16,215 nt of DNA from Thermoproteota archaeon (GCA_030055545.1 JASFYK010000013.1:1-16215); one strand, 5' to 3'; positions 1 to 7,588 are shown, counted from the first letter of the stretch. Numbers and translations: made by a program. The notes: generated by a model not told the origin, from the sequence alone.

Positions 1-8
1 TGATCGAT

Positions 9-23
9 GGGTATTTAATACCC
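9..23 (+). promoter_or_regulatory. Putative TATA box inside a short inverted repeat
   Basis: GGGTAT and ATACCC are perfect 6-base inverted arms around a 3-base centre (TTA), and the middle TATTTAATA resembles an archaeal TATA box. It lies about 40 bases before the ATG at 59, so a start of transcription near 40-48 would leave a short leader carrying the AGGTG at about 47-51. The arms could be an operator over the TATA box or chance. The left edge of the window hides the upstream context. Confidence 0.4.
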
Positions 24-58
24 GTCCGTTTTCAGGATTTCAGATCAGGTGTTGGCAT

Positions 59-367
59 ATGAAAGTTGAATCGATAATACTTGTCACAGCCGATTGGGAA
101 AAGGCAGGCCAGTACGCAATGAAGGTCTGCGAAGCGGTCTCGAAGGCGCAGAACGTGCCGCTCGAGGTCAAGAAGGAGGATTACGACTTCCTCATCGCGC
201 ACGGCGTGAAGGACGAGTTCGGGGGGATCGACATCCCCCAGGTCTTCCTAAAGCTGGAGGACGGGACGGTCAAGTACGTCATGTCCCGCATCCCTGACAG
301 GAGCGACGGGATGCCCGACATCGAGAAGGGGATCCAGCTGCTGACCGACGCGATAAAGGCGCAGTGA
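59..367 (+). CDS. Small thioredoxin-fold-like protein without CxxC
   Basis: This is a 102-residue soluble protein with no signal peptide or membrane segment. The pattern is beta (residues 2-10), a long helix (12-31), beta, helix, then IPQVFLKLEDG at 59-69. The last part matches the thioredoxin-fold 'cis-Pro strand, turn, strand' element, with Pro60 as the candidate cis-proline. No CxxC is present and the only cysteine is Cys24, so a classical redox role is unlikely. The start is ATG with AGGTG about eight bases upstream. It is followed after four bases by the next gene, so the two are surely cotranscribed. The fold call is an inference from sequence pattern. The function is unknown. Confidence 0.75.
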   Translation: MKVESIILVTADWEKAGQYAMKVCEAVSKAQNVPLEVKKEDYDFLIAHGVKDEFGGIDIPQVFLKLEDGTVKYVMSRIPDRSDGMPDIEKGIQLLTDAIKAQ

Positions 368-371
368 GGGC

Positions 372-812
372 ATGGACTTGTCCAAGACCCTAGTCCTCAG
401 GTCGAGGGAAGGATCGCTCGTCTCGAAGACCACCATCGACTCCGAGATAAAGCAGGCGGTCAGGAAGATCGTCGCCGACGCGGTCTCGCTCTGGGCGCTC
501 GATACGTCCGACTTCATCGTCATCAGGGACATGTACCCCGTGTCGGTGAAGCTCCCGATCTCGAAGGAGCAGTACGACCTCTACTCGAAGTACGACATGT
601 CCAGGACGACAAACGGCAGCGTGATGTTCAACGTCCCGGTGTACGTCATCTCCTTCGACAACGAGTGGCAGGAGGAGGACTACGTGGACAAGGAGGTCAT
701 AGTGGTCGCGCCCGTCGTCGACCAGAAGGTCGAGGAGATAATCACCGAACTTGCAATCGAGGCAACGAAGCCGAAAGAAGAAACAGACGAGGAGCTGGAA
801 GAGAACGATTAG
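372..812 (+). CDS. Conserved-looking protein of unknown function with acidic tail
   Basis: I do not recognise this 146-residue soluble protein. It has a helix-rich N-terminal third (residues 20-45), a mixed alpha/beta middle including a strand around VPVYVISFDNE, and a very acidic low-complexity tail (KPKEETDEELEEND). There are no cysteines, metal motifs or membrane segments. The ATG lies four bases after the stop of the preceding small thioredoxin-like gene. GAGGG overlaps that stop, so translation is probably coupled and the two products may act together. The tail suggests a protein-protein or nucleic-acid-associated role, but nothing firmer can be said. Confidence 0.75.
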   Translation: MDLSKTLVLRSREGSLVSKTTIDSEIKQAVRKIVADAVSLWALDTSDFIVIRDMYPVSVKLPISKEQYDLYSKYDMSRTTNGSVMFNVPVYVISFDNEWQEEDYVDKEVIVVAPVVDQKVEEIITELAIEATKPKEETDEELEEND

Positions 813-991
813 TTCCCATCCGGCTCCTCTGGCTCATCTAGCCCGGCACATCATGCCTCTCCGCGCATTCATGAAACTCCTGCGCCTCATCCTTGGTCTG
901 GACCCGAATTCGATTTCATTGCCTATCGTTAGTCGTAAATGGGAAGGAAATAAACCTATCTGGATTTCAAAAAGGCTTTTATGATCAAAAA

Positions 992-1038
992 CTTATATAC
1001 CAATGCGTTAAAAGAGCATTTGGAAATCAACAAAGGTG
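992..1038 (+). promoter_or_regulatory. TATA box and ribosome binding site of the zinc-ribbon gene
   Basis: CTTATATA at 992-999 follows an A-rich BRE-like stretch (ATCAAAAA). It predicts a transcript start near 1020-1025. AAAGGTG at 1032-1038 is a good Shine-Dalgarno, eight bases before the TTG at 1047, and supports that unusual start codon. The rest of the gap from 813 to 991 shows no gene or RNA that I can recognise. Confidence 0.6.
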
Positions 1039-1046
1039 CTTGATTC

Positions 1047-2045
1047 TTGGCCACAGCCACAACCCAGGCAGAGGTTTACTCGATAATCACCAGCGATGAG
1101 CAGGCGACCAAACTCTTCGAGTATCTTGTAAGCAAGAAGAAGACAGTGATCTCTCCAGCATTCGAGATCGTAATGGGCTACCATTACCCGGACATAATGG
1201 AGGCACTCAAGGTTACTTCCATGGAATCGGTCTCGTTCGCAAAGAAGCTTGTGCAGATGGGTTTGGCAAGCGAGAACTATAGGGAGCAGGTCGTCAGGTG
1301 CCCACACTGCAACTCTGAATACACGACCGTCCGGTTCCACTGTCCTTTCTGCAACTCAACTCGCCTCTCGAAGGACCTCCTCGTTGAGCATCTTGCTGAC
1401 GGCATAATCGCGCCCCTCTCAAACTATAAGAAAAGCGGATCCGAATTGGTATGTCCTTCTTGCAAGAAGAAGGTCAAAGAGGATGATCTCAGGACCATGG
1501 GGGTTTGGTACAGCTGCCTCAGCTGCGGTAAGCAATTCGATACGCCTAAAAATAGTTACCTCTGCTTGAGTTGCGGCAAGAGTTTCAGCACGCAGGAATT
1601 GGTGATCTCTTTTATCAATGAGCTTAAAATAAAGCCAGAAGTCCTCGATGAATTCGCCAAACGGCATATGCTTCTCACGCCTCTCTTAAACATAATGTCA
1701 GAGTATGGACTTGACGCAAAGTCGCCCGGGACCATAGTGGGGGCCTCTGGTTACGGTCACATCTTCAGCATAGTCTGCACCAACCACAACGGCAAGAAGT
1801 ACGCGTTCGACCTGCAGCTTTCGGAGAAGCCGGTCGACGAGACTGCGGTGCTTGGTATGTTCGCAAAGGTTGTCGACACCAAGCCTGAGGCGGCTTACTT
1901 GATCGCGATCCCGGGGATGGTCGAGAACGGTAAGAAGATAGCTTCTGTATACAAAATAAACCTAATCGAGGGGAATAGCGTCCAAGATGTGATTCCCGCA
2001 ATAAAAGAGATAGCCTCAAAAATCAAGGAAATCAAGGACAACTGA
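1047..2045 (+). CDS. Zinc-ribbon protein with TackOD1-like module and REase-like C-terminal domain
   Basis: This is a 332-residue soluble protein. Residues 8-80 look like a helical or winged-helix-like entry region. Residues 84-185 carry five CxxC pairs (85/88, 99/102, 136/139, 157/160, 173/176). The order is: first ribbon, then LLVEHL..G.IAP, CPSC, an MGVWYSC segment and a final CLSCG. This matches my memory of TackOD1, an output domain of TACK-archaeal signalling proteins. Residues 220-332 (GASGYGHIF..., KKYAFDLQL, AYLIAIPG) look like a restriction-endonuclease-like fold, but no clear D/ExK follows the strand, so nuclease activity is doubtful. The gene is monocistronic and converges on the pilus operon, 34 bases away. 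A regulatory, DNA-related role is an inference. It starts at TTG with a well-spaced SD. The domain identity is from pattern only and should be searched. Confidence 0.75.
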   Translation: MATATTQAEVYSIITSDEQATKLFEYLVSKKKTVISPAFEIVMGYHYPDIMEALKVTSMESVSFAKKLVQMGLASENYREQVVRCPHCNSEYTTVRFHCPFCNSTRLSKDLLVEHLADGIIAPLSNYKKSGSELVCPSCKKKVKEDDLRTMGVWYSCLSCGKQFDTPKNSYLCLSCGKSFSTQELVISFINELKIKPEVLDEFAKRHMLLTPLLNIMSEYGLDAKSPGTIVGASGYGHIFSIVCTNHNGKKYAFDLQLSEKPVDETAVLGMFAKVVDTKPEAAYLIAIPGMVENGKKIASVYKINLIEGNSVQDVIPAIKEIASKIKEIKDN

Positions 2046-2079
2046 TTGGTAGGTCATGCGTTCGCTTTCTAGCTTCGTT

Positions 2080-2910
2080 TCACCCGACTATAATTGCCAC
2101 GAAAACCAGTATCGTGGCCAAGACCATTATTATCGAGTGCTTCAATCCTGATGCCAAGTATCCTTCCCCTAGCTTACCAGCAACCGTCCCTCCGAAGACC
2201 CCTTGGATCATCGCCATGTAGAAGAATATCCTTCTGTAGGTTTCAAAGTCCGCCTGGGGGGCGAAGATTGTCTGACCGAACCCTACCATGGGCCAGAAGA
2301 ACTGGTTAAGGAGTATCACCACCGTTGAGACAAAGACCCCGAACGAAATGTACACTATGTAGATGTATATCTTCATCGTCGACCTTCTCTCCATGTTCAC
2401 CTCCTCTATCTGCCGCATGTAGGCGGCCAAGCTCCTGATGATCTTTGCTATGTCGCCGCCCGCCTTGGTAGTTTCGACCATGATGCCGCTGGCCCTGCGA
2501 ACCATCCTAGATCCGACCCTTTCGGCGAACCTCATGAATCCTTCCTCAATTGTGCCGCCGAGCCTGACGTGTGCCAGTATCCTCTTCAATTCGTCCGTTA
2601 CTGCGCCGTAGTTCTTCATGGCCGATGCTTCGACAGCCCTGAGGAACGTAAGCCCGGTCATCTGCCCCTCCGCGATGTCCTCGAGGAGCTCTGGGATCCT
2701 CTTGTCGATTGACCTCTTCCATCTGTTCTCGAGGAAGTTGAGGACCGAGTAGGGTAAGAGACCTGCAATTATGGCCACGGCTATGATATAGTCCCCAAGC
2801 CTCGGGTTAATGAATAGGACCGTCCAGATGCCGTAGATCCCTATTCCGAACCCCAGACCGAGCGAAAGCGCGTAAACCAGCTGTTTCTTCTTCTTTGTGG
2901 TGTATGGCAT
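2080..2910 (-). CDS. Type IV pilus membrane platform protein, T2SSF/TadC family (second subunit)
   Basis: This 276-residue polytopic membrane protein is part of the platform that couples the secretion ATPase to pilin polymerisation. Membrane segments lie at about 11-34, 41-59, 181-203, 228-246 and 258-275. The cytoplasmic helical T2SSF (GspF/TadC) domain spans about 65-175, including the typical LGGTIEEGFMRFAERV and ETTKAGGDIAKII segments. The start is ATG, with GGAGGAG ten bases upstream inside the end of the preceding gene. It is the last gene of the ATPase-platform-platform operon (gap of seven bases). In many archaea FlaJ-type platforms carry two T2SSF units in one chain; here the units sit in two proteins, as in TadB/TadC. 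Confidence 0.9.
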   Translation of the reverse strand: MPYTTKKKKQLVYALSLGLGFGIGIYGIWTVLFINPRLGDYIIAVAIIAGLLPYSVLNFLENRWKRSIDKRIPELLEDIAEGQMTGLTFLRAVEASAMKNYGAVTDELKRILAHVRLGGTIEEGFMRFAERVGSRMVRRASGIMVETTKAGGDIAKIIRSLAAYMRQIEEVNMERRSTMKIYIYIVYISFGVFVSTVVILLNQFFWPMVGFGQTIFAPQADFETYRRIFFYMAMIQGVFGGTVAGKLGEGYLASGLKHSIIMVLATILVFVAIIVG

Positions 2911-2917
2911 TCCCGAA

Positions 2918-4087
2918 TCACTCCTCCTTGGGCACAGATGTGTCTATCACCAGCAACATGAGCGCTGAAGTTGCAGGTATCAGCACGAATGTTGTTATGT
3001 ACATCCACATCAGCGAGTCTATTCCGCTGCTACCTATGAACGACATCGTGGCTAGCATGATTATGATTATTATCGGAAGAACCACTCCCATTGAGATGTA
3101 GATCTCTGCGAGGATTCCAAGCCCGTCAAGCTGCCTCTTCAGGTCTATCCTCCTCTGCCTCATAAAGGTCTTCCCTTGAAGGTGGAGGTACCTCCTGAGA
3201 TTCCCGCCCATGCTGCCTACCGCGAGCATGCCCTTGAGGAGGTCCGAGAACTTTCTGGAGGGGGTTTCCATTATTCTGCTGTTCAGCGCGGTGTAAAAGT
3301 CCTCCCCGAAGATGTCCATCCTCTTTATGATCTCCCCTATCTCGTCCTTAATGACTTGGTCGACGTCTGACTTCATCAGGCTCTTGAAGATCCTCTCGGG
3401 GGTGACTTCTGCACCCGCTAGTATTGCCATATATTGGGTGGTGAAGTTAAGCGAAGCGTCTATCTTGGACCTCCTGCTGCCCGCCGCTAATGAAGGATAT
3501 ATGTACATTACCATGAACCCAACCGCGCTGGCTATGGCCCCGACACTTAGGCCCATTCCAACGGCGAATATCGGCGCGACCCACCTGATCAGGATCGGGG
3601 CGGTCACCGCGACGGTTGCTGCGAAGATTACTATCGTTACTAGGATCATCTTTGCGATGTATTTTTCGGCCGTGGATCTTATGAGCGCGCGCCTGAGGTT
3701 GCACTCGAGATCCTTCATATGAGGCGAAATCTTCTCAGCGGCTCCCCCAAAGATCCTGTAAGCGAATGCGCCAAGGTCAGGGAAAGCGAATTTGGCTTTC
3801 TTCTTCTCTTCCTTGATGCCCTTTTCCCTAGTTTCGAAGCCTTTCTCTATCTCCTCAATTTTCACCTTCTCCTTTAGCTTTATGGATCTAGAAAGTTTCG
3901 GGAGAGTGTAGGTGATCCCGAAGACCACGACTGCTGCTAGAAGGGAGATGCCCAACGCAGCCCCGAAGGCATTTACTACGCCTATTGACCTGAACATCAG
4001 CAGAAAGGACACAGTGAAGGCTGCAAGTATGGCCATCAGGCACAGCAGCAATACATCTGGAAGAGATGGCCCCTTCCTCTCGCTCAT
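2918..4087 (-). CDS. Type IV pilus membrane platform protein, T2SSF/TadB-like (first subunit)
   Basis: This 389-residue membrane protein has predicted transmembrane segments at about 12-31, 38-60, 146-166, 170-197, 326-350 and 360-382. A strongly charged, probably coiled-coil cytoplasmic stretch covers 66-98 (KIEEIEKGFETREKGIKEEK). The T2SSF-type cytoplasmic domain covers about 208-320, with the GMLAVGSMGGNLRRYL segment typical of the family. It would pair with the 276-residue platform protein encoded next to form a full platform above the ATPase hexamer. Its ATG overlaps the TGA of the ATPase gene (ATGA), which indicates translational coupling. The charged stretch is a candidate contact to the ATPase (inference). 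Confidence 0.88.
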   Translation of the reverse strand: MSERKGPSLPDVLLLCLMAILAAFTVSFLLMFRSIGVVNAFGAALGISLLAAVVVFGITYTLPKLSRSIKLKEKVKIEEIEKGFETREKGIKEEKKKAKFAFPDLGAFAYRIFGGAAEKISPHMKDLECNLRRALIRSTAEKYIAKMILVTIVIFAATVAVTAPILIRWVAPIFAVGMGLSVGAIASAVGFMVMYIYPSLAAGSRRSKIDASLNFTTQYMAILAGAEVTPERIFKSLMKSDVDQVIKDEIGEIIKRMDIFGEDFYTALNSRIMETPSRKFSDLLKGMLAVGSMGGNLRRYLHLQGKTFMRQRRIDLKRQLDGLGILAEIYISMGVVLPIIIIIMLATMSFIGSSGIDSLMWMYITTFVLIPATSALMLLVIDTSVPKEE

Positions 4088-5571
4088 AGACTCTCCACCA
4101 TTGCCTTCCGGTATATCCGCTCCGGATCGGCGTAGAACTCGCGCATCATAGCGCCTATCTCTTTATACCTCCTCAAACCCTTGCTCTCAAGCCACTTGAA
4201 GATGACCTTCCTCTTCTTGATGTCTGCCATGGCCTCCTCGACTGTTATTCCCTTCTTGTCGGCTATCTTCTTCAGCAGCAGGCTCTCGGGCTTAATTATG
4301 AACGAGTCGTCTTGAGGGTTCCACTTGGCCAGCTGGTTCATTACTAGCTTGTTTGTGTCGGGGTCGTACCCCCCAACTTCGGTGACATCCACGGTTCTCC
4401 TGACCGGCTTGTCGCCGAGCCTCATTCTGTTCTGCATGACTATTAGATCGATTAGACCGATGAGGGGTCTCGGGACATTCATCGGCTCGGACTCGAGCCT
4501 CTTAATCACGCTCTGTGGGTTGTCCCCGTGGATCGTCGCCTGGACGCCGTGGCCGGTTGCCAGTGCCTGGAACAGGGTATACGCTTCTCTTCCTCTGACC
4601 TCGCCCACGATGATGTAGTCGGGTCTCTGCCTTAGAGCGTTCTTGAGCAGATCGAATAGAGTGATGTCCGCCTCCTTCTTCCCGAATCCCTGCCTTGTTG
4701 TCATCGGTATCCAGTTAATGTGGGGTATGTTGAGCTCGGGCGTCTCCTCTATTGAGACAAGCTTCAGGTCAGGCCTGATGAACATTGAAATGCAGTTCAG
4801 CAGTGTAGTCTTCCCCGACGCGACGCCCCCCGCTATTAGGACCGAGCTCTTGTTCTCGATGGCGTACCATAAGAAAGCCGCGAGATCTGGCGAGACCGTC
4901 TTAAGCGCGATCAGGTCGACGATCGTCAGCGGGTCCGCCCTGAACCGCCTGATTGTGAAGGTTGCGCCCTTCTTGGAGATCTCAGTGCCGTAAGTCGCGT
5001 TCACCCTGCTGCCGTCCGGAAGCGAACCGTCGAGTATCGGGTTGCCGATCGAGATGTGCCTGCCGCATTTGTAGGCAAGCCTCACGACTGCCCTGTTGAG
5101 CCCCTCCGGGTCGTCGTACATGATATTGGTGGGGATCGACTCCCATTCCCTGTGCCATACATATATAGGGATGCCCGTCCCATCGCACGAGATGTCCTCT
5201 ATCATGTGGTCCTGCATGAGAGGGTCCAGCCTCTCGTAGCCGAGAAGGTCCCTCCTTAGGTAATAAAACATCTTGCTCAGGACGTCTTCAGGGACCTTCA
5301 TCTTGTAGTCTTTTATTATCCGCCTCGTCTCCGATTCGATTATCTGCGGTGCCTTCTCCTCGTTGAGGTCCGTAATATCGATTTCGAGCTCCTGAAGCAT
5401 GATGCGCTTCACTTTCTCGAGCGTCTCCTTGTCATCGGGCGTAAGGGTCGGCTCGATTACCCTGTAGAGAATCTCCTTCGTCGCCGGGTCTTCAACAATC
5501 GCGGCGTAAACGAAGGGCTCCTTGATGGCGTAAGTCGCTTTGAACGCCGTGCCTTCTCCAACTGTGCCCAT
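4084..5571 (-). CDS. Type II/IV secretion ATPase (FlaI/TadA/VirB11-like), pilus motor
   Basis: This 495-residue cytoplasmic ATPase should form the hexamer that drives pilus assembly. The family signatures are complete: Walker A GGVASGKTT (residues 248-256), Asp box EETPEL (275-280), Walker B IIVGEVRG (320-327) and His box TGHGVQATIHGD (339-350). The N-terminal domain (about 80-230) contains the DPLMQDHMIEDISCDG and DGSLPDGSRVNATYG motifs typical of this family. A C-terminal helical region (430-495) ends in YADPERIY, as in archaeal pilus/archaellum ATPases. It is first in the operon with the two platform genes. No FlaH-type partner, FlaX or FlaC/D/E gene is nearby, so this is a pilus rather than an archaellum motor. 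The ATG start sits about 60 bases after a strong TATA box. Confidence 0.95.
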   Translation of the reverse strand: MGTVGEGTAFKATYAIKEPFVYAAIVEDPATKEILYRVIEPTLTPDDKETLEKVKRIMLQELEIDITDLNEEKAPQIIESETRRIIKDYKMKVPEDVLSKMFYYLRRDLLGYERLDPLMQDHMIEDISCDGTGIPIYVWHREWESIPTNIMYDDPEGLNRAVVRLAYKCGRHISIGNPILDGSLPDGSRVNATYGTEISKKGATFTIRRFRADPLTIVDLIALKTVSPDLAAFLWYAIENKSSVLIAGGVASGKTTLLNCISMFIRPDLKLVSIEETPELNIPHINWIPMTTRQGFGKKEADITLFDLLKNALRQRPDYIIVGEVRGREAYTLFQALATGHGVQATIHGDNPQSVIKRLESEPMNVPRPLIGLIDLIVMQNRMRLGDKPVRRTVDVTEVGGYDPDTNKLVMNQLAKWNPQDDSFIIKPESLLLKKIADKKGITVEEAMADIKKRKVIFKWLESKGLRRYKEIGAMMREFYADPERIYRKAMVESL

Positions 5572-5633
5572 CCAAAACCCACGCTATATTCCAATGGATT
5601 CTTTCCTTTATTATTCTTATTGTTCTCTTTTTC

Positions 5634-5641
5634 TTTATAAA
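5634..5641 (-). promoter_or_regulatory. TATA box of the ATPase-platform operon
   Basis: TTTATAAA on the minus strand lies in a purine-rich context, with GCA just upstream. A transcript start about 25 bases downstream (near 5610) would give a leader of about 40 bases before the ATG at 5571. Confidence 0.6.
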
Positions 5642-5694
5642 TGCTTATTGCAAAAAACTAAATGCGTTAGTTTTCAACTGGAGACGCCAATCTT

Positions 5695-5727
5695 CCGGTT
5701 TCAACCGGTTTGCATTTTCCCGGCCGG
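5695..5727. promoter_or_regulatory. Two palindromes between divergent pilus promoters (candidate operators)
   Basis: CCGGTT (5695-5700) and AACCGG (5703-5708) are perfect inverted arms with a TC spacer. Twelve bases further lies the perfect palindrome CCGGCCGG (5720-5727). Both stand out as GC-rich in an AT-rich gap. They lie between the TATA box of the ATPase operon and that of the prepilin peptidase gene, a suitable place for a shared regulator. The regulatory role is an inference. Confidence 0.4.
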
Positions 5728-5755
5728 TCAGCCTAAATTTCTCTATTGAAAAGGC

Positions 5756-5790
5756 TAAATATACTCCGGCTGATACTTCTTCCAGGTAGG
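5756..5790 (+). promoter_or_regulatory. TATA box and ribosome binding site that fix the peptidase start
   Basis: TAAATATA at 5756-5763 predicts a transcript start near 5785. AGGTAGG at 5784-5790 lies six bases before the ATG at 5797. The in-frame TTG at 5746 would lie upstream of this transcript start and has no SD, so the ATG is preferred. A start close to 5785 would clip or expose the SD at the very 5' end; the exact start cannot be read from sequence. Confidence 0.5.
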
Positions 5791-5796
5791 GCTCTT

Positions 5797-6519
5797 ATGA
5801 TCTTCGAGATCAAGGCTGCAGTAGTTGGGGCTATGTTGGCGTTCGCTTCTTACCAAGACATCAAGACCCGCGAAATCGACGACCGCGTCTGGCTGGTCGG
5901 GGGCATAATCGGTGCGGTTCTGACCCTCTACGAGGCAGCCACCGTCCATGGATACCTGCATCTCCTCGCGGCTTTCAGCGTCGCCTTGACCGCGGCGCTC
6001 GGATTCGGGGTCTATTACCTTGGGCTGTACGGGGGAGCCGATGCCAAGGCGCTGCTTGCAATCGCGGTTGCATTCCCTATCTCTCCCGTATCTCGTATCT
6101 CGCCTTTTTTCCCGATGACCGTGCTCGGGAACTCGCTCCTCATGTCAGTCCTCCTTGTCCCAGCCTGCCTGATCTTAAATATGGCGTGGGTCCTCTCAGG
6201 CAGGGCGCTCTTCGACGGTGTAAGAGCTTCGAGGGTCAGGAAACTAATCGCGCTCCTGACTGGTTTCAGGGTGCGTCCCTCGACCGCCATGAAAGTCCAC
6301 TTCAACCTGATCGAGGTCCCTGACCAAAATGGCGGCGTAACCCTGACGCTATTCTCTAGGGTGAGCGAAGATGACGAGGTTAAGCATATAGCCAAAGGTC
6401 GTGGGCACGTCTGGGTCACCCCCGCGATACCTATGATCGTATTCTTTTTGGCTGGGTACGGTCTCTCGCTCGCTGGCTGGGATCTGATATACTCTATTGT
6501 CTATGCGCTTCTCGGGTGA
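5797..6519 (+). CDS. Prepilin peptidase, aspartic A24 family (FlaK/PibD-like)
   Basis: This 240-residue membrane peptidase removes the short positively charged leader of class III signal peptides at the cytoplasmic face. The two catalytic aspartates of the family are visible: Asp21 in SYQDIKTREIDDR, and Asp82 in GLYGGADAKAL (the GxGD-type motif, here GGAD). Hydrophobic helices flank both and a final one closes the chain (about 210-238). Residues 130-200 form an insert with a cytoplasmic charged part, longer than minimal FlaK. The four proteins with leader peptides just downstream (three pilins and the giant protein) are its obvious substrates. It is divergent from the motor operon and overlaps the convergent DUF123 gene by 19 bases at its 3' end. 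Confidence 0.92.
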   Translation: MIFEIKAAVVGAMLAFASYQDIKTREIDDRVWLVGGIIGAVLTLYEAATVHGYLHLLAAFSVALTAALGFGVYYLGLYGGADAKALLAIAVAFPISPVSRISPFFPMTVLGNSLLMSVLLVPACLILNMAWVLSGRALFDGVRASRVRKLIALLTGFRVRPSTAMKVHFNLIEVPDQNGGVTLTLFSRVSEDDEVKHIAKGRGHVWVTPAIPMIVFFLAGYGLSLAGWDLIYSIVYALLG

Positions 6520-7013
6520 TGCATGGGATGCTTCAATATTCTGTCCCATCGACCGCATTCGGATGGTTCCAGTCCCATCTGCCTGAATGCGTTCATAACT
6601 GCCAGCACGGTCCCCTCGAAGTCTACGTTCGATCTTAAGAGGTGCCCCTTGCACCCGGAGCGGCAGTCGGTAGACCCGAATCCTGAGACTGGCTTCATTC
6701 CATATGCGGAGACCAGGATGAAAACAAGTCGGCACTCTGTCCTTATGTTCGACTGCGCACATATGGTCGCGAACTGTTCACACCTCTCGAGGAGAGCGTC
6801 GATGTGCCAATGTCGCTTTCTCCCTATACGGTAGAACATCCTGACATGGCGTTCGACTCTTCTTTTTATCCCTCCGAGGGCAGAGCCAGAATAGACATAA
6901 GTGCCCGCCTCGAAATGCTCCTCCCTGTTACCGAACTTTAGCAATCCCCCTGAGAAGCCGATAACGAGCGCATAACCTCCTCTTTTTGCTGTAGGAATTG
7001 ATGAAGCCGACAT
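6501..7013 (-). CDS. DUF123-family GIY-YIG-like nuclease domain protein
   Basis: This is a 170-residue soluble protein. GGYALVI (residues 12-18) and GTYVYSGSALGG (37-48) correspond to the GIY and YIG strands of the DUF123 branch of the GIY-YIG superfamily. They are followed by RRVERH and HWHID (51-72), and by GFGSTDCRSGCKGHLL (111-126), the family's C-terminal Cys/His segment. Relatives are often found next to or fused with endonuclease III and are thought to act in DNA repair; the substrate is not established. ATG 7013 is chosen over TTG 7031 because GAGG lies just upstream of it. It is not a pilus gene by family. It sits between the peptidase and pilin genes, overlaps the former by 19 bases, and shares a divergent promoter with the first pilin. 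Confidence 0.88.
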   Translation of the reverse strand: MSASSIPTAKRGGYALVIGFSGGLLKFGNREEHFEAGTYVYSGSALGGIKRRVERHVRMFYRIGRKRHWHIDALLERCEQFATICAQSNIRTECRLVFILVSAYGMKPVSGFGSTDCRSGCKGHLLRSNVDFEGTVLAVMNAFRQMGLEPSECGRWDRILKHPMHHPRSA

Positions 7014-7065
7014 TTGCCTCGTTACCTTCAAGCTAAAGGCAGATCAGTTGTCAATTTATGTTAAG

Positions 7066-7083
7066 TTTATATATCTGATATAT
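7066..7083. promoter_or_regulatory. Shared divergent TATA region with inverted repeat
   Basis: TTTATATAT at 7066-7074 reads as a TATA box for the first pilin on the plus strand. The same bases read TATATAAA on the minus strand for the DUF123 gene. ATATATC (7069-7075) and GATATAT (7077-7083) are perfect 7-base inverted arms around one base. The pilin then has AGGTGA at 7102-7107, six bases before ATG 7114. The palindrome may be an operator or simply AT-rich promoter sequence. Confidence 0.5.
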
Positions 7084-7113
7084 ATGAAAGTATATCACAA
7101 AAGGTGAATATGA

Positions 7114-7536
7114 ATGAGGAAATTCTCGCTAAAGTCAAAGAAGGGAGTATCTCCTATAATTGCAACATTGCTATTGATTGTCATTGCCGTAGCTGCTGCC
7201 GTAGTGACTTACAGTTTTGTAATGGGCTTTATAGGAACAGGCACAGGTCAGTCTGGAACCACAGGACAGATAAATATCGAGTCATATTCAATACAAAATA
7301 ATCAAACCGTGTTCTATGTTCGGAACGTAGGAAACAAGCTCGTGACTGTTACTAGTGCCTATGTGGACGGCGTTTCCTATACAATTAATCCGGCAAACCA
7401 GAACTTGAATATCGGAGCCGTGCAGCAATTTACAATAGCTTATACTTCCGCCGATGCTGGAGCTACGTCACACACACTCAAGGTAGTATGCGCTGACGGA
7501 ACTCAGGCCAGCATTAGCATCAGAGCGCCGACATAA
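7114..7536 (+). CDS. Archaeal type IV pilin 1, probable major pilin
   Basis: This 140-residue secreted pilin has the leader MRKFSLKSKKG (positively charged, ending in Gly11). It is followed by VSPIIATLLLIVIAVAAAVV, the hydrophobic class III helix of the archaeal pilin N-terminal family. Cleavage between Gly11 and Val12 by the neighbouring peptidase gives a mature protein of 129 residues. A short Gly/Thr/Ser linker (GTGTGQSGTTGQ) leads to a beta-sandwich head (about 50-140) with the typical FYVRNVGNKLVTVTSAYVDG pattern. It is the smallest pilin, has its own strong promoter and SD, and is followed at once by a T-rich terminator. This organisation fits the main filament subunit (inference). Its codons are AT-richer than those of the third pilin. 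Confidence 0.92.
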   Translation: MRKFSLKSKKGVSPIIATLLLIVIAVAAAVVTYSFVMGFIGTGTGQSGTTGQINIESYSIQNNQTVFYVRNVGNKLVTVTSAYVDGVSYTINPANQNLNIGAVQQFTIAYTSADAGATSHTLKVVCADGTQASISIRAPT

Positions 7537-7546
7537 TCAGGATATA

Positions 7547-7582
7547 TTTTTTATTTTTTAATTTTTTACATTCCCTTTTTTC
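7547..7582 (+). terminator. T-run terminator after pilin 1
   Basis: Several runs of five to seven T residues fall between 7547 and 7582 on the coding strand, directly after the stop codon. This is the usual archaeal intrinsic terminator form. It makes pilin 1 a separate transcript from the next two pilin genes. Confidence 0.65.
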
Positions 7583-7588
7583 GAATAA

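Noticed and set aside
3312..3722. Plus-strand open frame of 136 residues opposite the first platform gene
   Set aside because: It is antisense to a clear T2SSF protein with operon coupling. The hydrophobic composition mirrors the membrane segments on the other strand and no SD or family pattern is seen.
2080..5571. Archaellum operon
   Set aside because: The ATPase and platform are related to archaellum parts, but FlaH, FlaC/D/E, FlaF/G and flagellin arrays are absent, and the platform is split in two genes.
5746..5796. TTG 5746 as start of the prepilin peptidase
   Set aside because: It lies upstream of the likely TATA box and has no SD, while ATG 5797 has AGGTAGG six bases upstream and begins directly before the first membrane helix.
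7104..7301. Overlapping plus frame starting just before pilin 1
   Set aside because: It lacks a signal peptide or domain. The SD is better spaced for ATG 7114, and the pilin frame has a textbook leader.
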